NCBI GenBank assembly: GCA_964485455.1
Contig: CAZAJU010000009.1
Location: forward strand, 1 to 35,415
DNA length: 35,415 nucleotides
Reading direction: 5' to 3'
Origin: Tissierella_B sp964485455
GTDB taxonomy: Bacteria; Bacillota; Clostridia; Tissierellales; Tissierellaceae
Each line of letters opens with the position of its first letter. Position 1 is the stretch's first letter. Positions 6,902 to 14,697 of this stretch are shown one piece after another. Made by a program: the position numbers and the translations under genes. The notes under the pieces are model-generated. The model was not told where the DNA came from, ran no database searches, and saw only the letters and a program-made list of their open reading frames with translations.

Positions 6902-8080
6902 ATGCTTACAAGTTTAGCCGTGGTTTTTTTATTAGGTCTTATAATTGGTAAACTATTCAACGTCCTTAAATTACCTAGTTTATTGGGTATGATCATAACT
7001 GGTATGATTTTAGGTCCCTATGGTCTAGATTTATTAGATACATCTTTATTGGATATTTCTGCTGACTTACGGCAGATGGCATTGATTATTATACTGACCA
7101 GAGCAGGTTTATCATTGGATATTTCAGATTTAAAAAGAGTAGGAAGACCAGCTATACTAATGTGTTTTGTTCCTGCCTGCTTTGAAATCTTAGGTGCTAT
7201 ACTAATTGCGCCAAGGATTTTAGGTATATCGGTTTTAGAAGCTGCACTTATGGGAAGTATATTGGCAGCGGTATCACCTGCTGTAGTTGTTCCAAGAATG
7301 CTAAAAATTATGGGAGAGGGTTATGGTAAAGAAAGAAGCATTCCCCAATTAATCCTAGCTGGGGCTTCAGTTGATGATGTATTTGTTATTGTCTTATTTA
7401 CAGCATTTGTATCATTGGTCACAGGAAGAGACGTTTCTGCATCGAGTTTCTTACAAATTCCAATTTCTATTTTATTAGGTATTTTAATTGGGGCCATTAT
7501 TGGAACTGGATTAACCAAGTTTTTCAAGAAGTTTCATATGAGGGATACAGTAAAGATTATTATTATTCTAAGCATATCTTTTTTACTTTTGGAATTGCAA
7601 AATAGCTTAGAAGGGATATTACCAATCTCAGGATTGCTAGGTATAATGAGTGTGGGAATTGTGATTTTTAGAAATTACAATATACTGGCTGTAAGGCTTG
7701 CCTCTAAGTATAACAAGCTATGGGTGGGGGCAGAGGTTCTGTTATTTGTCCTAGTGGGAGCAACTGTTGATCTAAATTATGCTCTTCAAGCAGGAGGATA
7801 TGGAATAGCAATTGTTTTAGGAACCTTGGTATTTAGAATGATTGGAGTGTATGTTTCACTCTTAAAAACTGATTTAAAAAGAAAAGAAAGACTATTTTGT
7901 ATGCTGGCATATACTCCTAAAGCAACTGTACAGGCAGCAATTGGAGCAATTCCTCTTTCAATGGGAATAGCTAGTGGGCAACAAATTTTAACAGTAGCTG
8001 TATTATCCATATTGATAACAGCACCATTTGGAGCTGTTTTTATTGATCGTTCATATTCTAGACTTTTGGAACGGGCGTAA
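6902..8080 (+). CDS. Cation/proton antiporter (CPA family), fluoride-responsive
   Basis: A 392-residue integral membrane protein with about 11-12 hydrophobic helices and no cytosolic regulatory domain. The Na+/H+ exchanger fold is seen from LPSLLGMIITGMILGP near residue 24, a mid-membrane AVSPAVVVP segment near 122, and the paired acidic residues Asp158-Asp159 in ASVDD, the expected ion/proton site. GGAGGA precedes the ATG. The fluoride riboswitch upstream places it among antiporters induced by fluoride, which are known to accompany such riboswitches; whether it exports fluoride-coupled ions or restores pH is not decided by sequence. Confidence 0.85.
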   Translation: MLTSLAVVFLLGLIIGKLFNVLKLPSLLGMIITGMILGPYGLDLLDTSLLDISADLRQMALIIILTRAGLSLDISDLKRVGRPAILMCFVPACFEILGAILIAPRILGISVLEAALMGSILAAVSPAVVVPRMLKIMGEGYGKERSIPQLILAGASVDDVFVIVLFTAFVSLVTGRDVSASSFLQIPISILLGILIGAIIGTGLTKFFKKFHMRDTVKIIIILSISFLLLELQNSLEGILPISGLLGIMSVGIVIFRNYNILAVRLASKYNKLWVGAEVLLFVLVGATVDLNYALQAGGYGIAIVLGTLVFRMIGVYVSLLKTDLKRKERLFCMLAYTPKATVQAAIGAIPLSMGIASGQQILTVAVLSILITAPFGAVFIDRSYSRLLERA

Positions 8081-8124
8081 ATTCTAGTAATGATTAAGGA
8101 CTCAGGTAAGAAAATATTGAAAAA

Positions 8125-8166
8125 TTGACCTAAGTCAAAGAAATGCATTTTTAAATGCTTTATACT
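8125..8166 (+). promoter_or_regulatory. FNR/CRP-type operator and -10 box of the hemerythrin-like gene
   Basis: TTGACCTAAGTCAA at 8125-8138 is a perfect TTGAC-N4-GTCAA palindrome. A TATACT -10 box is at 8161-8166 without a -35 box at proper spacing. With a start near 8173 the palindrome centre is at -41.5, the class II activator position. Regulator of the CRP/FNR family (for example FNR- or HcpR-like) is inferred. Confidence 0.55.
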
Positions 8167-8216
8167 AAAACTATATTACGAAGGTTAAAAAAGATAAAAT
8201 AAATGGAGGTAATTAG

Positions 8217-8747
8217 ATGAGCGAACTTAATAATAGGCAAACAGCTGAAAAAAAGGATTATACTGAACTTCCTACAAATAGGCTGATAGATTATATTATT
8301 AATAATTATCACGGCTATTCATGGATGGAGCTTGGAAAACTTGGTAAACTTGTAACTACAATATTAAGAGTACATGGACCTGGAAATCCTGAGCTTTATG
8401 ATGTCCATAAGCTATTTTATACCTTAAAAACGGAGCTTGAAGCTCAACTTATAAAACAGGAATCCTTACAATACGATATACTTGAAGCATACTTATCATC
8501 TGAATCTAAGGAACTTTTAGTTAAGGCTATAAATAGTATAGACGAAGATAAAGCTGAGCATACAAAAACATTGGAAATTTTTAAAGAGATAAGAAATGTA
8601 ACAAATAACTATACCCTTCCAGGAGATGCTTGTCCTACCTACGAAAGCACTTATGAGAAGTTAAAGGAATTTGAAGACAATCTTACTCAACATATTTATT
8701 ATGAAAATAACGTATTATATCCAAGATTAAGAGAATTGAATAAATAA
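8217..8747 (+). CDS. Hemerythrin-like (HHE) di-iron protein, ScdA/RIC C-terminal-domain type
   Basis: A 176-residue soluble helical protein. The order of His and acidic residues (NNYHGYSW near 29, RVHGPGNPEL near 56, DVHKLF near 65, AEHTKT near 121, and a C-terminal TQHIYYENNVLYPRL) matches the hemerythrin domain of iron-sulfur repair proteins ScdA/YtfE/RIC. The short N-terminal ScdA domain is absent. Family members act in nitrosative/oxidative damage repair or bind O2/NO through a di-iron site. GGAGGT precedes the ATG. The FNR-type promoter upstream agrees with redox or NO control, and the terminator after it makes it monocistronic. Exact activity is inferred. Confidence 0.8.
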   Translation: MSELNNRQTAEKKDYTELPTNRLIDYIINNYHGYSWMELGKLGKLVTTILRVHGPGNPELYDVHKLFYTLKTELEAQLIKQESLQYDILEAYLSSESKELLVKAINSIDEDKAEHTKTLEIFKEIRNVTNNYTLPGDACPTYESTYEKLKEFEDNLTQHIYYENNVLYPRLRELNK

Positions 8748-8754
8748 GCATTTT

Positions 8755-8802
8755 ATCACCCCAGGAATATTATGTATTAATAGTTTTCTGGGGTGATTTT
8801 TT
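8755..8802 (+). terminator. Terminator of the hemerythrin-like gene
   Basis: A perfect 10-bp stem ATCACCCCAG/CTGGGGTGAT with a 23-nt loop is followed by six T, 7 bp after the stop codon. Confidence 0.85.
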
Positions 8803-8827
8803 ATGAATAGGATACATCGAATAACCA

Positions 8828-9229
8828 ATGGATTTTATAAATAGCGACCTCTGGCTTTTTACAAGATTTTTAGTTAGGTATATTTGGACCCCTTTGGAAT
8901 TTCTAGGTATAAATGATACAACAAGGACTGCCAAGAATTATAAAAAGCGATATAGGGTAGCAAACAGGTTGTCAACTTGGGTAGAGAAAAATCACAATAT
9001 GCTTATAGCTGGCCACAATCATAGACCTGCATTCTCCTTCCCAGGTGAAGCCCCTTATTTTAATGATGGAAGCTGTGTACATCCAAGATGCATTACCGGG
9101 ATTGAAATAGCATATGGAAGCATTATGCTAGTAAAATGGAGTGTGAAATCAAATTCTTCTGGAAGGCTTTATATCGATAGGGATATATTGGCAGGACCTA
9201 TAAAATTGGAGGAATATTTTAAGCTCTAG
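8828..9229 (+). pseudogene. 5'-truncated calcineurin-like metallophosphoesterase
   Basis: The 133 codons match only the C-terminal part of a metallophosphoesterase: GHNHRP at residues 62-67 is the last metal-binding motif, followed by YFNDGSCVHPRC. The N-terminal metal motifs (DxH, GDxxD, GNHE) are missing. An in-frame TAA lies 6 bp upstream of the ATG, there is no ribosome site, and a strong terminator ends just before it. So this is most likely a remnant left by a deletion, not an expressed enzyme. Confidence 0.75.
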
Positions 9230-9332
9230 CCCTGAAATTACCAGGCTTTTAAGTATTGTTTACAGCATAATTTCTTGATACCATTAGTAGAGAAAATAAA
9301 TTAACCATAATAACTGGTAATGAAAGGATGCT

Positions 9333-10706
9333 ATGATGGCTAGAACACAAAATGTTAAAATTATGATTGTTGGATTCTTTGTGTTGATTTTAATGGTCCT
9401 TGGAATTTATGCTTCTATTTATGCCTATTCCGATGGAAAAAATGAAAATGCAATCTTCACAGGATATTTTAGTATGAATGATATGCTAAAAGAAGCTTCT
9501 GATAAGGTATATAGGAAAAAAGAAGATTATAAAGAGATTAAAGAAGAAGTAATTGGTGAGTCTTCAAAGAATGTCGAATCTAAAAAACCTAGTACTAATT
9601 CTGAGGAAACAACAAAAGAGGCACCAAAAGCTTATGCTGGTAAAACAAGTAGTGGTAAGAAGAATATAGTAGGCTATTATGCTGGTTGGTCTGCTTACTC
9701 TGGATTTACTCCTGATAGAATTGATGCAAGTAAACTCACTCATATTAAGTACGCCTTTGCTAATATAGGGACTGACTTGAAAATTATGCTTGGAGATTCA
9801 AATATAGATCCTTCGAACTTTAGTAAGCTGAATGAATTAAAGAGCAAGAATAAGAACTTAAAAATCCTAATTTCAGTAGGGGGATGGACATGGTCTGATA
9901 AGTTTTCTGATGTGGCTTTGACGGAGAGTTCAAGACAGAAATTTGCTGATAGTGTTGTTGAATTCTTAGTCAAATACAAATTGGATGGAGTGGACTTAGA
10001 CTGGGAATACCCTGTATCAGGCGGTTTACCAAAGAACTCAAAAAGACCTGAAGACAAGGTGAATTTTACCCTGCTTTTAAAAACTCTAAGGGAAAAACTG
10101 GACCAACAAGGGACTAGGGATGGAAAGCGCTATGTTCTAACATTCTCAGGAGGGACAAGCAAGTCTTATGTAAATAATATAGAGCTTAATAAAATTAGTA
10201 AAATTGTGGATTTTGGAAGTATAATGACCTATGATATCCATGGAAACTGGGACAAGTATACTGATTTCAACGCACCACTGTATAATGTCAGTGGCAATTC
10301 TCCACAGCATAAATGGAGTGTGGATTCTGCAATAAATCTATGGTTAAATGCAGGATTTCCAGCGGACAAGCTCAACATGGGATTACCTTTTTATGGTTAT
10401 AAATATGATAATGTTAAAAAATCTAATAATGGATTTTTGCAAAGCTATTCTGGAGGAAAATCCATTGCTTATAAAGAAGTTGTAAGATTGCTTAATGCGA
10501 ATGGATTTAAAAAACATTTTCATTCTGAAGCCAAGGTGCCTTGGATATATAATGGCTCTACCTTTATAAGTTATGATGATAAAGATTCCTTGGCGATAAA
10601 AGCTCAGTATATAAAAACAAAGGGTCTTGGCGGAGCTATGATTTGGGAACTAAGTCAGGATAGTAATGGTATTTTGCTTAATACTATATTTAATAGTTTA
10701 AAATAA
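9333..10706 (+). CDS. Membrane-anchored GH18 family glycosidase (chitinase-like)
   Basis: A 457-residue protein. Residues 8-30 form one hydrophobic signal/anchor segment without a lipobox, residues 35-105 a charged low-complexity linker, and 110-457 a glycoside hydrolase 18 TIM barrel that would lie outside the cell. The barrel holds GYYAGWS, SVGGW on strand 3, catalytic DGVDLDWE at 218-225 (acid Glu225), MTYDIHGNW on strand 6 and a final GAMIWELSQD. All catalytic residues are present. Substrate may be chitin or the GlcNAc-containing peptidoglycan/spore cortex; the host's GlcNAc supply (glmU) does not decide. GAAAGG precedes the first ATG; the second ATG is adjacent. Transcribed alone. Confidence 0.85.
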   Translation: MMARTQNVKIMIVGFFVLILMVLGIYASIYAYSDGKNENAIFTGYFSMNDMLKEASDKVYRKKEDYKEIKEEVIGESSKNVESKKPSTNSEETTKEAPKAYAGKTSSGKKNIVGYYAGWSAYSGFTPDRIDASKLTHIKYAFANIGTDLKIMLGDSNIDPSNFSKLNELKSKNKNLKILISVGGWTWSDKFSDVALTESSRQKFADSVVEFLVKYKLDGVDLDWEYPVSGGLPKNSKRPEDKVNFTLLLKTLREKLDQQGTRDGKRYVLTFSGGTSKSYVNNIELNKISKIVDFGSIMTYDIHGNWDKYTDFNAPLYNVSGNSPQHKWSVDSAINLWLNAGFPADKLNMGLPFYGYKYDNVKKSNNGFLQSYSGGKSIAYKEVVRLLNANGFKKHFHSEAKVPWIYNGSTFISYDDKDSLAIKAQYIKTKGLGGAMIWELSQDSNGILLNTIFNSLK

Positions 10707-10747
10707 GAAAAGCTTCTAAAGAAGACTTATTCGTAGCTTTTCTTGTT
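10706..10747 (+). terminator. Probable terminator of the GH18 gene
   Basis: AGAAAAGCT (10706-10714) pairs with AGCTTTTCT (10735-10743); the tail is T-rich but interrupted, so strength is uncertain. Confidence 0.45.
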
Positions 10748-10805
10748 ACTCATCAACGGAAAGTCCTATTATATAAATGATTAAAAGTGGTGCTTTCCTA
10801 TTCGT

Positions 10806-10840
10806 AATAAAAAATCGAGTAGGGTTTTCCTACTCGATTA
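10806..10840 (-). terminator. Terminator of the sixA-like gene
   Basis: A perfect 11-bp stem AATCGAGTAGG/CCTACTCGATT (10813-10823 with 10829-10839), 5-nt loop, followed on the minus strand by a six-T run. Confidence 0.8.
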
Positions 10841-10870
10841 AATTTCTTAAGGCACTACGCCTAGTCAATC

Positions 10871-11371
10871 TTATTTTTCACTAACCTTTATAAAGTCTCT
10901 AGCTTGCATATACCATCTTAATTCAGCCTTGCTTTCTCCAATTTCCTCATCAGGGAACTTAAAACAAGCTGCAGATCCCTTTTTAAAAGGAATAAACACA
11001 CCTGAAAGCTCTTGGCTCCAAACTGATAGGTATGGTTGTTGACCAACTAGTACAGCTACTGTTCCTGGCTCGATTTCATTAAGTATATTTCTTACATTAC
11101 GAATATTTCCACCGTGTGCAAGGAAATCAATATATTGAGGCTTTTCAACTTCAAGTTCATCTGAAAGCATCTCTGCAGTTTCCTTTGCTCTTAACTTAGG
11201 ACTTGAGTAGATAATAACCTTTTTCTTCTTACCTAACATGGTTTTGAAACCTTCTGCACTTTTCTTTAATAATCTTTTACCTCTTATGGATAGAGCTCTC
11301 AATTCATCTTCTGAGGCATTTGACTTATCTTCTGCCATTGCATGTCTGTAGAGTATGATGTATTTACTCAT
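10871..11371 (-). CDS. SixA-like histidine phosphatase family protein
   Basis: A 166-residue cytoplasmic protein of the phosphoglycerate-mutase-like superfamily. The catalytic RHA motif is at residues 9-11 (His10 forms the phosphohistidine), and a second catalytic arginine is expected in YSSPKLRAKETAE near 55-67. The short length and RHA in place of RHG fit SixA-type phosphohistidine phosphatases rather than sugar mutases. GGAG precedes the ATG. It is a single-gene unit with a possible promoter at 11399-11427. Substrate is not shown; no His-kinase phosphorelay gene is nearby. Confidence 0.75.
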   Translation of the reverse strand: MSKYIILYRHAMAEDKSNASEDELRALSIRGKRLLKKSAEGFKTMLGKKKKVIIYSSPKLRAKETAEMLSDELEVEKPQYIDFLAHGGNIRNVRNILNEIEPGTVAVLVGQQPYLSVWSQELSGVFIPFKKGSAACFKFPDEEIGESKAELRWYMQARDFIKVSEK

Positions 11372-11398
11372 ATATGATTCTCCTTTGTAAAATATTTG

Positions 11399-11427
11399 TT
11401 AATATGATTTTACCCTTATTTACTCAA
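11399..11427 (-). promoter_or_regulatory. Possible promoter of the sixA-like gene
   Basis: TTGAGT (complement of 11422-11427), 17-bp spacer, TATTAA (complement of 11399-11404), giving a leader of about 20 nt. Confidence 0.35.
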
Positions 11428-11595
11428 TGTTACCAGTATTATTATTGAAAATTTAATTAGTTTAATAAGAAAGTAAGTTTCTCTAGTTTCTATAATCACA
11501 ATTATAAAAAGTTTTTAGCTATTTATATAGCCCTTCTATTGGATTATAATATATTTAGGATAAATCAGTAGATATGAAAGATTTGGAGGATAAAA

Positions 11596-11849
11596 ATGTT
11601 AAATATAGGGTGTCATTTATCAACTTCTAAAGGATTTGAAGCAATGGGAAAGGATGCATTGAAAATTGGAGCCAATACCTTTCAATTCTTTACGAGGAAT
11701 CCTAGAGGGAGTAAGGCCAAGGATATAGATCCAAATGATGTATAATAAAACATCCTAAGCTTCGCCAACTACCCTTCTTTTTAGAAACTCCTAATGAATT
11801 AGATGGTTATAGGGAAGAAATAAGTTTGTTAAGAAAGTTATATAATTGA
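11596..11849 (+). pseudogene. Endonuclease IV (nfo) remnant with large internal deletion
   Basis: After GGAGGA the ATG opens 49 codons (MLNIGCHLSTSKGF...) that match the N-terminus of endonuclease IV, ending at a TAA near 11743. About 5 bp later, in another frame, codons reading KHPKLRQLPFFLETPNELDG and on to a TGA at 11847 match the end of the same enzyme. The middle, about two thirds of a normal 280-residue protein with most zinc ligands, is missing. Both ends and the ribosome site are well kept, so the loss looks recent. A TATAAT at 11545-11550 may be the old -10 box. Confidence 0.8.
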
Positions 11850-11892
11850 GATTTAGTATAATATTAAGATACTATGATGATATGGTGAGTTA

Positions 11893-11939
11893 TATAAAAA
11901 AGCTAGAAGAAGCAACTTGAAATTACTCCTTCTAGCTTG
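11893..11939 (-). terminator. Terminator of the UDG-like gene
   Basis: On the minus strand AAGCTAGAAGGA pairs with TTCTTCTAGCTT (11 of 12) and is followed by six T. It starts 18 bp after the stop codon. Confidence 0.75.
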
Positions 11940-11956
11940 TAAGTACTTAGATTTTT

Positions 11957-12565
11957 CTATTTGAATATATTTTGAACTGTTTCTTTATATCCTTTCCATT
12001 TAGGGTCAGTTAGGGCATACATCGACTGTCTAAATAAAGGTATAATTGTTCTTCCCAGCTTGTTTTCATTAGGTTGTATGAATTTCTTTTTATCATAGTA
12101 GTAATCTGCTTCCTTATGTTCATTTACAAGAGGAACTAATATCCAAGGTGCTGTTACTAATACTGGAATATCTTCAGCAAAAAGCGTATCCAACTCTTGT
12201 TTGATTACCTTTGCCCATAATTTAGCTATTTCAACCCACTTATCATCGTGTACAGATAGGTTTATAAAATAGTTCTTACATAGGTTCTGTACATAGACGT
12301 CCCATAAGTCAAGACCTATAGCATTTAAGTTATTGTAGATTTTATCAAATACAGGACTTTTGCCCCTATTTTGGTTAAAGTGATTTAGGTCGAATACATA
12401 CTCAGAACCTGCATAGTCACCTACAGCCATTGGATTGCTTCCCAATACTATTGCTTTTACATCTTCGAGTTTCTCAAAGTAAGGTTTAGGAATGGTATAC
12501 TTTGTGTAATAATATTCCTTGTATTCTGATTCTAGTTTTCCGATTAACTCTTTATCACTTAACAT
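11957..12565 (-). CDS. Possible uracil-DNA-glycosylase-superfamily protein, function uncertain
   Basis: A 202-residue soluble protein. VKAIVLGSNPMAVGDYAG near residues 36-53 resembles the catalytic GxxPG-like region of the uracil-DNA glycosylase fold, LDLWDVYVQNLCKN near 85-98 resembles its second strand, and the middle PVLVTAPWILVPLV resembles the third. The usual catalytic and HPS residues are not clear, so it may have another role within the fold or be only a look-alike. GAGGAGG precedes the ATG. It follows tyrS (terminator between) and stands alone. No more definite function is proposed. Confidence 0.45.
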   Translation of the reverse strand: MLSDKELIGKLESEYKEYYYTKYTIPKPYFEKLEDVKAIVLGSNPMAVGDYAGSEYVFDLNHFNQNRGKSPVFDKIYNNLNAIGLDLWDVYVQNLCKNYFINLSVHDDKWVEIAKLWAKVIKQELDTLFAEDIPVLVTAPWILVPLVNEHKEADYYYDKKKFIQPNENKLGRTIIPLFRQSMYALTDPKWKGYKETVQNIFK

Positions 12566-12653
12566 GGTGCCCCTCCTCTATTTATATTGATATTCTTAAA
12601 TTATTGATACCCATTTCTTTTGATAAATACCAAGGGACTCATAAAATCTCATA

Positions 12654-12684
12654 TACAAATAAAACGGGCATCTGCCCGTTTTTT
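12654..12684 (-). terminator. Terminator of tyrS
   Basis: A perfect 10-bp stem AAAACGGGCA/TGCCCGTTTT with a 2-nt loop at 12661-12682, directly after the tyrS stop; the minus-strand tail is TTTTATTTG. Confidence 0.75.
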
Positions 12685-13906
12685 AGATTCTTACCTGATG
12701 ATATACTTTTTTACCTTTTCTTATTAATATCTTTCCGTCCTTAAAATCATCTAGCGTTACAGTTTTGTCAATGGCTTCAATCTTCACATCATCTATAACA
12801 ATACCGCCTTGTTCTACTAGTCTTCTGCCTTCTCCATTTGATTTTGTCAATCCCAATTCCTTTAGCAGATCAAGGATTCCAATTCCCTCTTCAAAGATTT
12901 TCTTATCCATTTCGGTAAATGGTATTGAACCTTCTTGGGCTCCCCCTGAGAACAATGCTTTAGCTGCATTTTGAGCCTTTGTAGCTTCTTCTTCTCCATG
13001 GATTAGCTTTGTTACCTCAAAGGCAAGAACTTCTTTGGCTTTATTGATTTCTGCATCCTTAAAGGCTCCAAGTCTTCTTACCTCATCCATTGGCAGGAAG
13101 GTTAATAGAGCTAGGAATTTCTCCACATCTCTATCATCTACATTTCTCATATATTGATATAACTCATATGGTGCAGTTTTATTTGGATCAAGCCAAATTG
13201 TTCCAGATTCGGTCTTACCCATCTTCTTTCCTTCAGCTGTAGTTAATAGCTTAAAGGTCATGGCATATACCTTATCTCCTTCTAGCTTTCTTACTAAATC
13301 ATATCCACCAAGGATATTGGACCATTGATCACTTCCTCCAAGCTGAAGCTTGCAGTTGTATTTTCTGTATAGTTCTAAAAAGTCATATGATTGTAGAAGC
13401 ATATATCCAAATTCAAAGAAAGTCAATCCTCTTTCCATTCTGCTCTTATATGCATCCATTTGAAGCATCTTATTAACTGAGAAATGAACTCCTATTTCTC
13501 TCATAAAGTTTACGAAGTTTAGATCTAAAAGCCAATTTGCATTATTGTCCATTATAGCCTTACCTTCGCTAAAGTCAAGGAACTGACCAAGTTGCTCTTT
13601 AAATCTTTCTGCATTGTGGTCAATAAATTCCCTGGTCATAACTTTTCTCATATCGGATTTACCACTTGGGTCGCCTATCATGGTTGTTCCCCCACCGATA
13701 AGAGCTATAGGTCTGTGTCCAGCTTGTTGCATATGCATCATAACCATTATCTGTACAAAATGACCAAGTGTAAGGCTGTCTGCCGTAGCATCAAAGCCTA
13801 TATAAAAAGTGACGGATTCTTTATTTAAAAGCTCCCTAAGCTCATCCTCAAATGTCACCTGGTCAATATATCCTCTTTCGTTAAGGATATCCATTACATT
13901 CCTCAT
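12683..13906 (-). CDS. tyrS: Tyrosyl-tRNA synthetase
   Basis: A 407-residue class Ic aminoacyl-tRNA synthetase charging tRNA-Tyr. The HIGH-equivalent is in IGFDATADSLTLGH near residues 36-49, tyrosine-binding GGSDQW is mid-protein, the KMSKS-equivalent is KMGKT near 230, and a C-terminal S4 RNA-binding domain ends the protein. The ATG at 13906 is chosen over an in-frame ATG 96 bp upstream: GGAGGG precedes it, the protein then begins with the family-typical MRNVMDILNERG, and the upstream stretch lies in the T-box leader. Confidence 0.95.
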   Translation of the reverse strand: MRNVMDILNERGYIDQVTFEDELRELLNKESVTFYIGFDATADSLTLGHFVQIMVMMHMQQAGHRPIALIGGGTTMIGDPSGKSDMRKVMTREFIDHNAERFKEQLGQFLDFSEGKAIMDNNANWLLDLNFVNFMREIGVHFSVNKMLQMDAYKSRMERGLTFFEFGYMLLQSYDFLELYRKYNCKLQLGGSDQWSNILGGYDLVRKLEGDKVYAMTFKLLTTAEGKKMGKTESGTIWLDPNKTAPYELYQYMRNVDDRDVEKFLALLTFLPMDEVRRLGAFKDAEINKAKEVLAFEVTKLIHGEEEATKAQNAAKALFSGGAQEGSIPFTEMDKKIFEEGIGILDLLKELGLTKSNGEGRRLVEQGGIVIDDVKIEAIDKTVTLDDFKDGKILIRKGKKVYHQVRI

Positions 13907-13920
13907 AAATATTCCCTCCA

Positions 13921-13966
13921 TAAATAAAAATAGGTTTTCTCTTATCCAAAGGACGAGAGAAAACCC
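13921..13966 (-). terminator. T-box-controlled terminator of tyrS
   Basis: Stem 13956-13965 with 13933-13942, loop of 13 nt, T-rich tail on the minus strand; its 5' arm directly follows the T-box sequence. Confidence 0.85.
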
Positions 13967-14138
13967 GTGGTACCACCTTAATTTGCAATAGCCTCTAACC
14001 ACGTAAAGTGTGGTCTTCTTTGCGACTTATTAAGAAAACTGTAATTCACTAATATCCCATTAACCGAATTTCCACCATCATCGGATCTCTAAATAATTAA
14101 GCTATTTGCTACTAAATTTTCATCGCAATTATTGAATT
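13921..14138 (-). promoter_or_regulatory. Tyrosine T-box leader of tyrS
   Basis: On the minus strand the leader has the T-box sequence AAGGTGGTACCACGGG (complement about 13964-13979) in the antiterminator, and a Stem I with AGTGAATTAC. The specifier reads TAC (Tyr; complement of 14041-14043), fitting the gene. A terminator with 10-bp stem GGTTTTCTCT/AGAGAAAACC lies at 13933-13965 with a T-rich tail. Uncharged tRNA-Tyr should favour antitermination. Confidence 0.9.
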
Positions 14139-14144
14139 AAGGAT

Positions 14145-14173
14145 ATATTATTATAAAATTAAAATAAAGTCAA
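14145..14173 (-). promoter_or_regulatory. Promoter of the tyrS T-box transcript
   Basis: TTGACT (complement of 14168-14173), 17-bp spacer, TAATAT (complement of 14145-14150). The -35 box directly abuts the stop codon of the upstream superoxide reductase gene. Confidence 0.5.
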
Positions 14174-14548
14174 CTATTCTACAACAACTAATTCTTGGCT
14201 GTTTTCCCAAAGTCCATGGATGTTGCAATAGCTTGCTGCGTAAAGTGTTCCTGATTTTTCTGCTTTAAATCTTGCTGTAGCAACATAATCTGTAACTACT
14301 CCTAGCTCACCATGTGCTGAGAAGTTTACATCTGCAACTTCTACTGGTTTTCCGCCTTCTGGTTGGAAGTATAATTTAACCCAAACTATATGATGTTCAA
14401 AAGTATTTGGATGTGCTATTTCCTCTCCAATTAGTACTTTAACGTCGATAAATTCATCCTTATTTGCATTTTCAGGTGCATGGATTACAGGTACGTGTTT
14501 TTCACCTTTCCAGTCACCACTTGCATATAATGCTCCTAAACTCTTCAT
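14174..14548 (-). CDS. Superoxide reductase, one-iron neelaredoxin type
   Basis: A 124-residue cytoplasmic protein that reduces superoxide to hydrogen peroxide without making O2, typical of anaerobes. The iron-site ligands are all visible: His18 (EKHVPV), His46 (AHPN), His52 (EHH), Cys108 and His111 (YCNIHG). The N-terminal rubredoxin-like desulforedoxin domain of two-iron forms is absent. The start at 14548 has AAAGGAGG at ideal distance; an in-frame ATG 93 bp upstream lacks this and would add an unrelated tail. A promoter at 14597-14626 serves it. Confidence 0.92.
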   Translation of the reverse strand: MKSLGALYASGDWKGEKHVPVIHAPENANKDEFIDVKVLIGEEIAHPNTFEHHIVWVKLYFQPEGGKPVEVADVNFSAHGELGVVTDYVATARFKAEKSGTLYAASYCNIHGLWENSQELVVVE

Positions 14549-14596
14549 AAAATATCCTCCTTTAATGTTAATTTCTAAAGTATTTTTACAAGGATA

Positions 14597-14626
14597 ATTA
14601 TACCCTAATAAATCTTTTATACCCAA
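14597..14626 (-). promoter_or_regulatory. Promoter of the superoxide reductase gene
   Basis: TTGGGT (complement of 14621-14626), 18-bp spacer, perfect TATAAT (complement of 14597-14602), giving a leader of about 40 nt. Confidence 0.5.
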
Positions 14627-14697
14627 AATTAATAAAAACATTCTAATATTAAAATAATAATGTATAATAAAGGTAGATTAGTTGAGGAGAAGATAAT

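Noticed and set aside
13906..14002. In-frame N-terminal extension of tyrS by 32 residues
   Set aside because: It lies over the T-box antiterminator and terminator, and the normal start has a clear ribosome site.
14549..14641. In-frame N-terminal extension of superoxide reductase
   Set aside because: It spans the predicted promoter and has no family similarity; AAAGGAGG fits the start at 14548.
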